From positions 310,001 to 374,000 of the forward strand of contig CASEOG010000005.1 in assembly GCA_949289575.1 (NCBI GenBank): 64,000 bases of DNA, given 5' to 3'. The position numbers and the translations under genes were made by a program. This stretch comes from an uncultured Spirochaetales bacterium. Its GTDB lineage: Bacteria; Spirochaetota; Spirochaetia; JAFGXN01. Positions 39,973 to 49,311 of this stretch are shown here, piece after piece; position 1 is the stretch's first letter, and every line of letters starts with the position of its first letter. The notes under the pieces were generated by a model. The model did no database searches. It had not been told where the DNA came from and worked only from the letters and a program-made list of their open reading frames with translations.

Positions 39973-42101
39973 ACGACCTCCTTGACATCGACGGAAACAC
40001 GGCCGACCTCGGTCATTTTCAAATCGGACGCTTCACTGATAGATATAACGGGAACGGAAGCAAAATCCTTTCCCAAAAGCGAACGTATCACACGACGGAG
40101 ATCTGCCGTAGTCAGAATCAGGGGAAAATAACCGCGGGATGTCACATCCGAAACCGTATTCTGCAGGGAATTCATGAACTGCGCCATGATTCGCCCCGGA
40201 ATCAGGTGTTTAATTTCAAAACTGTTATTTTCCATATAAAGACGTAGCAGATAATTCTGGAAATCGGGGGCCAGTGTAATGCAGTTCAGAACATCGTCGT
40301 GGTCCAGATACTTTTGCGTAACCTGAGGCCCGAGTGACTGACGCACTTTCTCGGAAAGATAATCCGCATTATCACCGTAAAGATCGATATAATTCAAAAC
40401 TGCCTCGACAATACCGCTCACATTTCGTATCGAGACGCCCTCCGATATAAGATTTCGGAACACCTTTTGGAGCAGAGTCAGAGAAACCTGCCGCGAGACA
40501 ATCTTGTCGTATGCCGCCGCATTATCCGGCTTGATTGATTCAAGCAAATTCTGCACCTGCTGCAGTGTCAGCAGATCCCCCGCATGCCGTTTCAGAATTT
40601 CGGACAAATGCGTGACAATCGCAGTCGAACAGTCGACAACCGTGTAACCTTTCTGTTCCGCCTCCGCAATCTGATCGGAATTAATCCAGACCGCCGGCAA
40701 TTGAAACGACGGCTCAATTGTTTTTTCTCCCAAAATTTCGCAGCCCGGTTCGGGCGATCCGATAGCCAAAAGGTAACCGTATTTCATGTTTCCTTTTCCG
40801 TACGGATTACCGTAAATTTTTATCCTGTACTCGTTCGGATCCATCGATAAATTATCTTTCACCCGAACCTTCGGAATATTCAGACCGAACTCGTTCAGGA
40901 ATTCCGTTCTCAAACTTCGTATACGGTCGAGGAGTTCCGTTTTCTTCTCTGTTCCCGAAGAAACCAGAGGCACCAGTCCGTATCCGATTTCAACCGAAAT
41001 CGGATCCAGGGGATGAACAACTTCCTGCTCCTGCGAAGAACCGGATGATTCGGGCGATGTTTCCTCGGAAACGGCCGCTTTTCCGTTACCTGTATCCACC
41101 TGATAAACCGTATAGGCAACGTAAAACATCCCCAATGCAACGGGAATAAGAATATACCACGGAAATCCGGGAATCAGCGCCATCAGGAAGAGAATCACAC
41201 CGATAATGAGATACATGACCGGATTGACGCGAAACTGCTTCGACACATCGGAAGGAAAGCCTTCTTCCGACTCTCCTTTTGTAATTATGATACCGGATGC
41301 GACGGAAACCAAAAGAGCCGGCAACTGGGAAACAAGTCCGTCACCGATTGCCAAACCGATGTAATTGACAAACGCCTCGTTCCAACTTTCGTTGTGCAGA
41401 AATACGCCGACAATCAGACCTCCGACAATATTGACGGCCGTGATAACAAGCCCTGCCTTGACGTTTCCCGAGACAAATTTGGAGGCTCCGTCCAGTGTCC
41501 CGAATAAATCTACGGAACGCTGCAAATCTTTTTTTCTTCGTTTGTATTCGCTTTCGGTAATATGTCCCTGTGCAAATTCATTGGTTACATCCATTTTATC
41601 GATCTGCATACTGTCCAGTTTAAAGCGGGCACGAACTTCGGCCGACCGCGTGGCTCCTTTCGTAATAACCACCAGCTGAACAATCATCAGAATGGCAAAC
41701 ATGATGAATCCGACAACAAGACCGAGTGAACCGCCGTTGCCGGTAACGAAAGTGGAAAACATACGGACGATTCTTCCGTCGAAATCCGCACCTTTTGTCA
41801 GAATCAGACGTGTCGAACTGATATTCAACCCCAATCCGAAGATCGTCGATAAAAGGAGCATAGTCGGGAAGACATCGAAATCGATGGCTCTGCGCACGTT
41901 CAGGGAAAGCAGAAGGATAATCATCGATAATGCGATATTCAGAATCATCATCAGGTCCAGAACCGGACTCGGAAGCGGAAGAATCATCATCATAACGCAA
42001 AAGACGACGCAGACAGACAGAACAGCGGCCTGCCCCGTACCTCTCAGCCCCGAGAAAAAACCCATTACCGAAGAAAAAAACGAACCGCGCGATTCGGGCA
42101 T
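39969..42101 (-). CDS. flhA: Flagellar export gate protein FlhA
   Basis: FlhA forms the nonameric export gate that uses the proton motive force and binds export substrates and chaperones. The 710-residue protein has eight membrane segments in the first 340 residues, the cytoplasmic FHIPEP-loop region with GLAIGDGLVSQLPALLVSVASG, and a C-terminal domain of about 350 residues with DNLSMDPNEYRIKIYG and LGPQVTQKYLDHDDVL. The start overlaps flhB as TGATG, and the stop overlaps flhF. Length and all domains are typical of spirochaetes. Confidence 0.96.
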   Translation of the reverse strand: MPESRGSFFSSVMGFFSGLRGTGQAAVLSVCVVFCVMMMILPLPSPVLDLMMILNIALSMIILLLSLNVRRAIDFDVFPTMLLLSTIFGLGLNISSTRLILTKGADFDGRIVRMFSTFVTGNGGSLGLVVGFIMFAILMIVQLVVITKGATRSAEVRARFKLDSMQIDKMDVTNEFAQGHITESEYKRRKKDLQRSVDLFGTLDGASKFVSGNVKAGLVITAVNIVGGLIVGVFLHNESWNEAFVNYIGLAIGDGLVSQLPALLVSVASGIIITKGESEEGFPSDVSKQFRVNPVMYLIIGVILFLMALIPGFPWYILIPVALGMFYVAYTVYQVDTGNGKAAVSEETSPESSGSSQEQEVVHPLDPISVEIGYGLVPLVSSGTEKKTELLDRIRSLRTEFLNEFGLNIPKVRVKDNLSMDPNEYRIKIYGNPYGKGNMKYGYLLAIGSPEPGCEILGEKTIEPSFQLPAVWINSDQIAEAEQKGYTVVDCSTAIVTHLSEILKRHAGDLLTLQQVQNLLESIKPDNAAAYDKIVSRQVSLTLLQKVFRNLISEGVSIRNVSGIVEAVLNYIDLYGDNADYLSEKVRQSLGPQVTQKYLDHDDVLNCITLAPDFQNYLLRLYMENNSFEIKHLIPGRIMAQFMNSLQNTVSDVTSRGYFPLILTTADLRRVIRSLLGKDFASVPVISISEASDLKMTEVGRVSVDVKEVV

Positions 42102-43255
42102 CAGACAACCTCCTCCGCTCTGTTATTGGCATATTTTCGGACAAAAAAACGGTATATACCGACCAGCGCCTCATGAAAAGAAGGCGGCACGACATCTCCC
42201 TGTTTTACATTGGCATAAATGCTTCTGGCCAGAGGTTTATTTTCGACAATCGGAATCTCGAATTTTTTTGCAACCTTCTTTATTGTCAGCGCATTAAAAT
42301 CGGCTCCTTTCAGTACCAGCCGCGGAGCCTGATCCCGTTCCGGATTATAAGCCAACACACAGGCAAAATGTGTCGGGTTTGTGACAACGACATCCGCTGT
42401 TTTTACGGCGCCCTCTATATCACCTGCCAAAAGGCGGTCGTGCTGTTCCCGAATCCGTTGTTTAACCATCGGATTCCCTTCCGATTCTTTCAGCTCGTCC
42501 CTGAACTCCGTCAGCGTCATTTTCAGTTCTTCTTCATACTGTTTCTTTTGAAAGAAATAATCGGGAATCGAGAAGACAAGCAAAAAGAGAGCCGACTCGA
42601 TGGCAATTATCACCGCTGTCATAAAAAACGAAGCAAGGCCGTTCTCGAGCGGATAACGGATTGAGGAAACGAAGTCGGGCCAGTGAAGAATAATATTAAA
42701 AACCGCAATCGCACAAATACAGGCAATTTTGACAAATGTTTTGAAGAGATTAAAAGCTGCCTGCTTCGAAAAAACGGCATTTTTCAGTCTGTCCCATTTC
42801 GGCATAATCCGATCCGCTTTCGGAACAAGAGGTTTGCCTGTTATAAAAAATCCGACCTGACCGATATTCATCAGCAATGCCGCAACAACACCGACGACAA
42901 AAACAGGTATCACGGCTTTCAAAAACTGAATCGTCATAAACCCGTACGGGCGGAGCGACCCGGAAGTATCCCACTCCGTTATATGGGAAAAATAAAACCG
43001 GCACGTCTCTACCATGACATTCATCAAATAACCGCCGAGCAAAAAGATAACCAAAACACCGGCCAGCAGCACTACGGACGAAACCATATCAGCCGATTTT
43101 GCCACCTTTCCTTCTTCCCGTGATTTGCGCTTTTTAACCTCTGTCGCATCAAAGGTCCGCCCCTCATCTTCGGCCGAAGCGAACCACTGCAAATCCATTG
43201 CGGTATACGGCAGAATAAACCGTTTTCGAACAGCAAGAAGATCAGGAGACTGCAT
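42101..43255 (-). CDS. flhB: Flagellar export switch protein FlhB
   Basis: FlhB sets the order of export, switching from hook to filament substrates after self-cleavage. The 384-residue protein has an N-terminal extension before MDLQWFASAEDEGRTFD, four membrane segments, and the cytoplasmic domain with the self-cleaved NPTH motif in VVVTNPTHFACVLAY. The C-terminal half then continues with FEIPIVENKPLARSIY. The extension (19 residues) is also seen in treponemes; a start at the second Met (43198) is possible. The start overlaps fliR by 14 bases. Assignment is firm. Confidence 0.95.
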   Translation of the reverse strand: MQSPDLLAVRKRFILPYTAMDLQWFASAEDEGRTFDATEVKKRKSREEGKVAKSADMVSSVVLLAGVLVIFLLGGYLMNVMVETCRFYFSHITEWDTSGSLRPYGFMTIQFLKAVIPVFVVGVVAALLMNIGQVGFFITGKPLVPKADRIMPKWDRLKNAVFSKQAAFNLFKTFVKIACICAIAVFNIILHWPDFVSSIRYPLENGLASFFMTAVIIAIESALFLLVFSIPDYFFQKKQYEEELKMTLTEFRDELKESEGNPMVKQRIREQHDRLLAGDIEGAVKTADVVVTNPTHFACVLAYNPERDQAPRLVLKGADFNALTIKKVAKKFEIPIVENKPLARSIYANVKQGDVVPPSFHEALVGIYRFFVRKYANNRAEEVV

Positions 43256-44042
43256 TCAGACCTCCCTTGTAAAATACCCTTCCGATATCGAAAAACAATC
43301 TGTCGAAAAGATACGAAAAGAAATCAATCATAACGGGAAAGCAAAGGATAATCAGAATAAATGCAACCGCTATGTTTACGGGAAAACCCAACATCAGTAA
43401 ATTCATTTGGGGGGCCGCTTTTGCCAGAAGCCCCATCGTCAGCGACGCCAGAAGAAGTGTTCCGATAATCGGAAGCGCGATGACAAACGACTGACGCATC
43501 AGAACATCCGCAAACCGGATAAAAAAATCGAGAGCATCTTCCCGAATCAGTGCAAAATCGGTCGCAGGCAGCCGTCGGAACGATTCGTAAACTCCGCCCA
43601 AAAACAAATTCACAAATCCTTTCGTCGATACAAAAAGATAGAGAGATGCCAGATTAAACAGGTTGCCGATCAGAGGCATCTCCTCCTGACTCAGAGGGTC
43701 AAAAGCCTCGGATGCCGACAGCCCCATCTGAATCGTAAAAAGCTGACCTGCCATTTGGAAAATAACAAAATAGACATAAACCACAAATCCCATCATCAAT
43801 CCGATTGTTATTTCGGCAAGAAGAATAAAAACAAATAACGGCAAAGACTCGGGCGCGGGATAAAAATCGAGTGCCGTTACCATCGGAAGAATCACAACGG
43901 AAGTCAGAAAAGCCAACGCAGCCCTCACCTGATAAGGCACTCCGCCGGAAGACATCATCGGCAGCACCGAAAAAAAAGCCAGCATACGGGCAAAACAAAA
44001 GAGAAGAAGAAACGAATGAGACAGCAGATACCCCAAACTCAT
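43242..44042 (-). CDS. fliR: Flagellar export protein FliR
   Basis: FliR is part of the FliPQR core of the export gate. The 266-residue membrane protein has about six hydrophobic segments, with the family features LLFCFARMLAFFSVLPMMSS near the N-terminus, GLSASEAFDPLSQEEMPLIGNLF in the middle (outlined) and KAAPQMNLLMLGFPVNIAV near the C-terminus. It overlaps fliQ by one base and flhB by 14, so translation is likely coupled. Function follows from the conserved gate: it helps form the helical channel in the basal body. Confidence 0.95.
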   Translation of the reverse strand: MSLGYLLSHSFLLLFCFARMLAFFSVLPMMSSGGVPYQVRAALAFLTSVVILPMVTALDFYPAPESLPLFVFILLAEITIGLMMGFVVYVYFVIFQMAGQLFTIQMGLSASEAFDPLSQEEMPLIGNLFNLASLYLFVSTKGFVNLFLGGVYESFRRLPATDFALIREDALDFFIRFADVLMRQSFVIALPIIGTLLLASLTMGLLAKAAPQMNLLMLGFPVNIAVAFILIILCFPVMIDFFSYLFDRLFFDIGRVFYKGGLNAVS

Positions 44043-44314
44043 TACATTCTCGCGATCCGCGGAATCATCTCAAAAAGATTCCGGGTATATTCCCCCAACA
44101 TATTCGACATCCAGGCAAACAGAACAACAATGACCAGAAGAACCGCAATAATTTTCGGAACAAAAGTCAGTGTCTGCTCCTGAATTGTCGTTGTAGCCTG
44201 AAAAATAGAAATAATCAGCCCGACGACAACGGCGACCAGAAGCGCCGGCATCGAAACAAGCAGGATATAATATATGGCTCCGGAAAAAAGATTGGCAACG
44301 GCCGTTACACTCAT
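44042..44314 (-). CDS. fliQ: Flagellar export protein FliQ
   Basis: FliQ is a small two-helix protein of the FliPQR gate; four copies surround FliP and FliR. The 90-residue product has two membrane segments (about 15-38 and 50-72) and the conserved VVVGLIISIFQATTTIQEQTL motif (21 residues in total, outlined). The frame is open upstream, but the ATG at 44314 has GGAGGCC and lies 10 bases after the fliP stop, so this start is preferred. It is a normal length. Confidence 0.95.
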   Translation of the reverse strand: MSVTAVANLFSGAIYYILLVSMPALLVAVVVGLIISIFQATTTIQEQTLTFVPKIIAVLLVIVVLFAWMSNMLGEYTRNLFEMIPRIARM

Positions 44315-44324
44315 TTCCGGCCTC

Positions 44325-45113
44325 CTATGCGAAACTGAGGACAAGCTGCTGCGTCAGCAGCGTCCAGCCGTCGACCATCACAAACAGTGCGATTTTGAAC
44401 GGCATAGAGATCATAACGGGAGGCAACATAATCATACCCATCGACATCAGAATCGATGCCACAATCAGATCGATTACGATAAAAGGCAGAAAAATAAGAA
44501 TACCGATTTTAAACGCTACGGTCAGCTCGTTTAAGATAAACGCCGGAATCAGAACGTATGTGGGAACTTCGGATAAATTCGCCGGTTTGGGAAGATTTCC
44601 CATCCTCATAAAAAGCGCTATATTCTCGTGTTCGCCGGCCATCTGTCTGTACATAAAAAGGCGGATCGGCCCCTCGGCCTCCGCAAGCATCTCCGGTGTC
44701 GAAATTTCGCCTTCGGTATACGGAAGATAGGCTTTTTCGTAAATTTCGGACAGCGTCGGCCACATTATAAACAGCGACAGAAAAAGAGCAATCCCCATAA
44801 TGACCTGATTCGGCGGCGCCGACTGGAGCGATAAAGCTCTTTTGATAAAATCAAATACAATCGCCAGCCGCAAGAACGATGTCATCAGAATAATAATCGA
44901 CGGCGAAAGTGTTATAATCGCGAGTAAAAGAATTAATCGAATAGAAAGTGCCGTTTCCTGATTATTCTGCGCTGACCGCACTGTCATATCGACAAACGGA
45001 ATCGACATCGAAGACGATTCGCGTCTCAAATCAAGGCCGGATTGCGCAAAAACAGTAAAACCTGAAAAAACGGGCACACAAAAGACCAACAAAAAGAGAA
45101 TCTTCTTGCCCAT
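44325..45113 (-). CDS. fliP: Flagellar export protein FliP
   Basis: FliP forms the pentameric core of the flagellar export channel. The 262-residue protein has a signal peptide (residues 1-23, ending VFAQ), then four membrane segments with LSPSIIILMTSFLRLAIVFDF and the conserved ALSLQSAPPNQVIMGIALFL (outlined), and late GMIMLPPVMISMPFKIALFV. The signal peptide is normal for this family. The start is 44 bases after the fliO stop. The gap holds no clear promoter. Assignment is firm. Confidence 0.96.
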   Translation of the reverse strand: MGKKILFLLVFCVPVFSGFTVFAQSGLDLRRESSSMSIPFVDMTVRSAQNNQETALSIRLILLLAIITLSPSIIILMTSFLRLAIVFDFIKRALSLQSAPPNQVIMGIALFLSLFIMWPTLSEIYEKAYLPYTEGEISTPEMLAEAEGPIRLFMYRQMAGEHENIALFMRMGNLPKPANLSEVPTYVLIPAFILNELTVAFKIGILIFLPFIVIDLIVASILMSMGMIMLPPVMISMPFKIALFVMVDGWTLLTQQLVLSFA

Positions 45114-45157
45114 ATCCCTCCCAATGGGGATATTATATCACATTTACTACCGAAATG

Positions 45158-45793
45158 CTACATTTTTTTAAATTTATCGCTCTGTTTTTTGACCTGTCCC
45201 GAAATCTTTCCGACGGCTTCATCAACGGAAACCCGGATTTTACTTTTTTGAATGGCACCGACCAGCCGCTCGTGAAACGTCTGCGGCTCCGTCGGCATTG
45301 TCGAAACATAGAGTTCTATCGACTGAATCATTTCGCGGTCTTCTATTTTTTCCAAAAGTGTCACTTCGTTATCAGCGGAAGCCAGAAAATAATAACTGCT
45401 GCCCGCTTTGACAATATGAACGTAACGGCTTCCGAACAGAGCCTCGGAAGCGATAATCCGAAAAAACCCGCCCGCAGGAGTTACTGCCGGTTTCGATAAT
45501 CCCTTAAAATAACGAAAAAGAATAAACAGAAAAAAAGCAATAAGAAGAAGCCCGAAGAAAAGGCTGAAAACCTGACGCCAACCGACGCCTCCGCCCACCT
45601 CCGTTGCGGAATCACCGGCACCTGTCAAATTGACCGGCAAATTTTCTTCGGAAAGCACTCCGTTCTCCGTCATTCCGGCAGAAACGGGAACTCCGGCTTC
45701 GTCACCTCCTGCATTGTCCGTCCGTTCCTGCGCAAAGAGACCCGAAACCGGAAAAATAAGAACAAAAAACAGCAGCAAAAAGCGTTTCAACAA
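45158..45793 (-). CDS. fliO: Flagellar biosynthesis protein FliO (FliZ in spirochaetes)
   Basis: FliO helps assemble FliP into the export gate. The 211-residue protein has a signal peptide (ending LFAQ), a Gly/Glu-rich periplasmic part, one membrane segment (VFSLFFGLLLIAFFLFILFRYF, outlined), and a cytoplasmic domain with the family pattern FRIIASEALFGSRYVHIVKAG and YYFLASADNEVTLLEKI. The start is a TTG at 45793, with a second TTG next. A GGGG run lies upstream. It is similar to treponemal FliZ, an older name for the same gene. Position between fliY and fliP is standard. Confidence 0.88.
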   Translation of the reverse strand: MLKRFLLLFFVLIFPVSGLFAQERTDNAGGDEAGVPVSAGMTENGVLSEENLPVNLTGAGDSATEVGGGVGWRQVFSLFFGLLLIAFFLFILFRYFKGLSKPAVTPAGGFFRIIASEALFGSRYVHIVKAGSSYYFLASADNEVTLLEKIEDREMIQSIELYVSTMPTEPQTFHERLVGAIQKSKIRVSVDEAVGKISGQVKKQSDKFKKM

Positions 45794-45802
45794 ACAGCCC
45801 CG

Positions 45803-46888
45803 TCAGATAATATCGGAAACACGTTCCATCGGTGAAATAATTTCCGTAACACGGACACCGAAGTTTTCGTCAATAACAACAACCTCACCTTTGGCAATCA
45901 GTTTATGATTCACCAAAATATCGACCGGTTCACCTGCCAGTTTATCCAATGCGATAATGGTTCCTTCACCCATCTGCAAAATATCTTTAATCAGACGCTT
46001 TGTCCGCCCCAACTCAACCGTCATTTCCATATAGACGTCCATCAGCAGACTGATGTTACTCTGCTCTGCCGACGAAAGACCGGAAACATCGGTCAGTCCG
46101 GAGAATACGGCCGGATGAACGGCTCCCGTCTGATTTACGGAAGCGGATGCCTGTTGATTTAAATTCATTCCGGATGAGGGGGTCGGTTGTGCGCTCATAT
46201 TTAACATGTCCTCCAAAGAACTTTTTTGAGATCCGGTCGAAGCGGTCGTTTTACCAATCAGCTTTCCGGCTGTCGACGCGGAATACAGCTCATACAGTTT
46301 TCCGTCATCGAATCCGTTTATTTTCAAGTCGTAGGATACCAGCAGGAATTTCCCTTCGGGAAGTCCGATTGATCCCGACAGATTCAGATTACCGACGACC
46401 GGCTCCGGGTTCAACGAAACACCGCGGCTTTCCGCCTCTGTAACCACGGCCGAATTGAAAAGATTGATAGCTTCGCCGATGGCGGAGACAGTCGCATCCG
46501 ATATATCACTTAAAGTCTGCCCCATCATCTTCTCGGCAACGACTTTTGCGGTTTCTTTCGAAAAGAGATAAACATGACTGTTTCTGTCAAATCCGGAAAA
46601 CGAGGAATTAAAGTAGACGACTTCATCCGGCAACTTTGTCAGAATCGTTTCTTCATTCACTTCGTCAATCTGAATATTTTTCACAACAACGGAAACCCCC
46701 GTCAGGGTTTCCAGCGCAGGAACATAGGCAGACTGCAGTTTTCGGGGTATTTCCGAAAAACTCTCTTTCAGACCGTCGGCCGGCTCTGCTGCCGGAGCTT
46801 TTTTTGTTTCGGACTGCCTGTTCCCGAACGAAGGAACGCCCTGCAACAATGCATCAATTTCTTCCTGACTCAAAGAACCGTCACTCAT
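45803..46888 (-). CDS. fliY: Flagellar motor switch protein FliY (FliN family)
   Basis: FliY replaces FliN in spirochaetes and Bacillus and is part of the C-ring, controlling rotation direction. The 361-residue protein has the N-terminal CheY-binding peptide SLSQEEIDALLQGVP, a CheC-like/FliM-like middle domain (about residues 45-200) and a C-terminal SpoA domain with TKRLIKDILQMGEGTIIALD and GEVVVIDENFGVRVTEII. The middle region has the EAINLFNSAVVTEAE motif, so CheY-P phosphatase activity is possible. It overlaps fliM by 8 bases. Confidence 0.93.
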   Translation of the reverse strand: MSDGSLSQEEIDALLQGVPSFGNRQSETKKAPAAEPADGLKESFSEIPRKLQSAYVPALETLTGVSVVVKNIQIDEVNEETILTKLPDEVVYFNSSFSGFDRNSHVYLFSKETAKVVAEKMMGQTLSDISDATVSAIGEAINLFNSAVVTEAESRGVSLNPEPVVGNLNLSGSIGLPEGKFLLVSYDLKINGFDDGKLYELYSASTAGKLIGKTTASTGSQKSSLEDMLNMSAQPTPSSGMNLNQQASASVNQTGAVHPAVFSGLTDVSGLSSAEQSNISLLMDVYMEMTVELGRTKRLIKDILQMGEGTIIALDKLAGEPVDILVNHKLIAKGEVVVIDENFGVRVTEIISPMERVSDII

Positions 46889-47918
46889 TTTCCTTCTCCT
46901 CTCCTTCTGCCTGCAGTTCGTCGAATTTGTCCCGATCGTTGTCTTCCAGAAGTCCCGTTATCTGTACAGCCATTTTCTTACCGACAATTCCCGGCTTACA
47001 GCGGAACTTGTTTCTGTTTCCGATTTTCAGAATGATTTCACCGTCGTATTTCACACCGGGCAGACGAACATAATCCCCGACTTTTAAATTGACTACATCT
47101 TTTACTTTAATATCAAGGCTCCCGACTTCGGCTATCAGATTGACATTGACATTGGAAATCCGGGAACGAAGAATATTCAGACTTTCCGTTGTTCCGCCGC
47201 TGCGAACCGATGCATACATGTATTGTGCGGATAATTTCGAGATAATCGGCTCGATGGTAATATAAGGAATACACAAGTTAATCATTCCTTCGACATCACC
47301 GATTTTTGTTTCCAGCGTCACCAGAACGACCATCTCCGAAGGCGGAACAATCTGCGCAAACTGAGGATTGGTTTCGATATTTCCGAGACGGGGCCGGAGA
47401 TCGATAACCTGCCCCCACGCTTCCCGAAGATTTCCCAAAATCTTAACAATGATGCCTTCCATAACGGCCTGCTCGATATCGGTCAGGTCACGTTGCATCT
47501 TAAAATTGGTTCCCGCACCGCCGAAAAGACGGTCGATAATACTGAAAGTAATCGACGGGTCGATTTCCAACACCGCCGATCCCTTTAACGGGTCCATGTT
47601 GATAATTCCCAGAGTGGTATGATTCGGAATCGACCGGATAAACTCTTCATAAGTGAGCTGATCGACACTGGCCACATGCACGTTAATCAGACACCGTAAC
47701 TGAGCCGACAGTGATGTTGTCGTCAGACGGGCGAAAGTTTCATGCATAATCGAGACCGTTCGAATCTGATCTTTCGAGAATTTGTCGGGACGACGGAAAT
47801 CGTAAATTTTGATTTTCCGTTTGCTGGCTTCCCGATTGTAATTGGTATCTTCCATTTCTCCGGAAGAGATGGCTTTGAGAAGCTCGTCTATTTCGTCCTG
47901 ACTTAATGTATCACTCAT
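46881..47918 (-). CDS. fliM: Flagellar motor switch protein FliM
   Basis: FliM sits between FliG and FliY in the C-ring and receives CheY-P to switch rotation. The 345-residue protein has the N-terminal CheY-P-binding peptide TLSQDEIDELLKAIS, the middle domain with the FliG-binding GGxG motif in RLFGGAGTNFKMQRDLTDIE, and the C-terminal SpoA domain (GSLDIKVKDVVNLKVGDYV). The length is normal. It starts 13 bases after fliL. The CheA at the window's left end is the kinase for the same pathway. Confidence 0.96.
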   Translation of the reverse strand: MSDTLSQDEIDELLKAISSGEMEDTNYNREASKRKIKIYDFRRPDKFSKDQIRTVSIMHETFARLTTTSLSAQLRCLINVHVASVDQLTYEEFIRSIPNHTTLGIINMDPLKGSAVLEIDPSITFSIIDRLFGGAGTNFKMQRDLTDIEQAVMEGIIVKILGNLREAWGQVIDLRPRLGNIETNPQFAQIVPPSEMVVLVTLETKIGDVEGMINLCIPYITIEPIISKLSAQYMYASVRSGGTTESLNILRSRISNVNVNLIAEVGSLDIKVKDVVNLKVGDYVRLPGVKYDGEIILKIGNRNKFRCKPGIVGKKMAVQITGLLEDNDRDKFDELQAEGEEKENE

Positions 47919-47931
47919 GGCGAATCCTCTG

Positions 47932-48495
47932 TTACATTTCGATAACGGTCTTTTCCGTAATGATTACAATATCAATCCCTTTACCGCCGATGATATTGTT
48001 GATTTTCTGCTTCAGTTCGGCCGCAATCTTGGCTTCATCATTCAGCTCGTTCACTCTTTTTTCCGAGAAATATTCGCGGACTTTGGCTTTGATATAAGGT
48101 CCCTGATTCACCAGTGCCGTCTGAATCGACTTATCGTCCTGGCGATATCCCAGCTGAACCCGAACCATCACCGTATAGGGAGTCGAATCTTTCGTGGACA
48201 CACGAATTTCTCCGATACCGTCATACCACGAGCGAACCGGCTGCACCCCGTCGAAAGCGGAAGACTGTGTCTGCTGTCCGGCGGCGTTTCCTCTGTTCAT
48301 AATATAATTGACACCGACACTGATCGATGCGACAAAAACCAGCCCGACAATGACCAGCAATACCCATTTCAGAACCGTAACCGCCAATCCCAAAACGGAA
48401 AACCGGCCGCTCCCGAATCTTTTTCCTGTATTTGGGGTTGTTTCATTTTCCAATTCTTCATTGTCTTCAACAGGCATAAAAAACCTCCCACTCAA
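47932..48495 (-). CDS. fliL: Flagellar basal body-associated protein FliL
   Basis: FliL rings the stator and improves torque and stator stability. The 187-residue protein has a short cytoplasmic N-terminus, one membrane segment (about residues 31-55) and a periplasmic stomatin-like domain with YTVMVRVQLGY and VNELNDEAKIAAELKQKINNII. A GGGAGG site precedes the ATG. A clear promoter lies in the 66-base gap to motB, so the genes from fliL onward can be transcribed separately. In Borrelia FliL affects flagellar orientation. Confidence 0.93.
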   Translation of the reverse strand: MSGRFFMPVEDNEELENETTPNTGKRFGSGRFSVLGLAVTVLKWVLLVIVGLVFVASISVGVNYIMNRGNAAGQQTQSSAFDGVQPVRSWYDGIGEIRVSTKDSTPYTVMVRVQLGYRQDDKSIQTALVNQGPYIKAKVREYFSEKRVNELNDEAKIAAELKQKINNIIGGKGIDIVIITEKTVIEM

Positions 48496-48530
48496 CTTTC
48501 TCTATATATATTATCGTTCGTTTTCCGAAA

Positions 48531-48559
48531 ATTTTAACAGATTTTTTGCGATTTGCCAA
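48531..48559 (-). promoter_or_regulatory. Internal promoter before fliL
   Basis: Minus strand TTGGCA, 17 bases, TAAAAT, in the 66-base gap between motB and fliL. It matches sigma-70 rather than sigma-28 boxes. Confidence 0.6.
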
Positions 48560-48561
48560 TA

Positions 48562-49308
48562 CTAAAACTTATATTTTGTATTCAGGTGTCCGTCGGAAAG
48601 AATGACGATATCCACCCGTCTGTTATAAGCCTGCCCTTCCGGCAAATCGTTTGATTCGATAGGGACCGTATCGGCAAAACCGGCCACCTGAAAACAGGAC
48701 TCGTCGACGTTGTAATCAACCAGATACCTCAAAACATTAATGGCTCTTGCCGCCGACAATTCCCAGTTGTTTTTATAAGGGCTGTCAATCGGAGGGGCTT
48801 TACTGTCGGTATGCCCTTCGATACGCACCTTTTTCCCGTCGGCATACTTACGGATCATTTGTGCTGCCCGTTGCAGAACATCCCTTGTTTCTTCGATTTT
48901 AACTTCCGCCGATCCCTCTTCGAATAGAAGATCTCCGGCAATCGTAATCACCAGACCGCGTTCGTCGGTCTTGATTTTCATCTTTTTGATTTCCGTTTCG
49001 GACTGAAATTCGCTGACGGCTTTTTTCCGCGCATCGGAAAGAGAACGGCCTTTTTCCATCGACGGCATACTGTCGACCGTATTTCCCAGCTCCGCCAGCT
49101 TCCCTTCGGCCAGGGTATTGCCGCCGGACATCATTCCCATGCCTTTAAAAGCAGAGAGAATGACCTGAACATTCTCTCCTTTTGTCGTTTCCGCAGAGTA
49201 CATTAAAACAAAAAATGTCAGCAGAAGAGTTACCATGTCCCCGTACGTTGTCATGTACGCGGGAGCCGGCATATCCTCTATTTTTTTTCGCGGTTTTCTG
49301 CTTGCCAT
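48562..49308 (-). CDS. motB: Flagellar stator protein MotB
   Basis: MotB anchors the stator to peptidoglycan and carries the proton through the membrane. The 248-residue protein has one N-terminal membrane segment with the proton-binding Asp in TYGDMVTLLLTFFVLMYS, a plug and linker, and a C-terminal OmpA-like domain with IEGHTDSKAPPIDSPYKNNWELSAARA (outlined: GHTDSKAPP, ELSAARAINVLRYL). The length is normal. It follows motA by 3 bases. The ion used cannot be told with certainty from sequence; the MotA/B type suggests protons. Confidence 0.95.
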   Translation of the reverse strand: MASRKPRKKIEDMPAPAYMTTYGDMVTLLLTFFVLMYSAETTKGENVQVILSAFKGMGMMSGGNTLAEGKLAELGNTVDSMPSMEKGRSLSDARKKAVSEFQSETEIKKMKIKTDERGLVITIAGDLLFEEGSAEVKIEETRDVLQRAAQMIRKYADGKKVRIEGHTDSKAPPIDSPYKNNWELSAARAINVLRYLVDYNVDESCFQVAGFADTVPIESNDLPEGQAYNRRVDIVILSDGHLNTKYKF

Positions 49309-49311
49309 GAA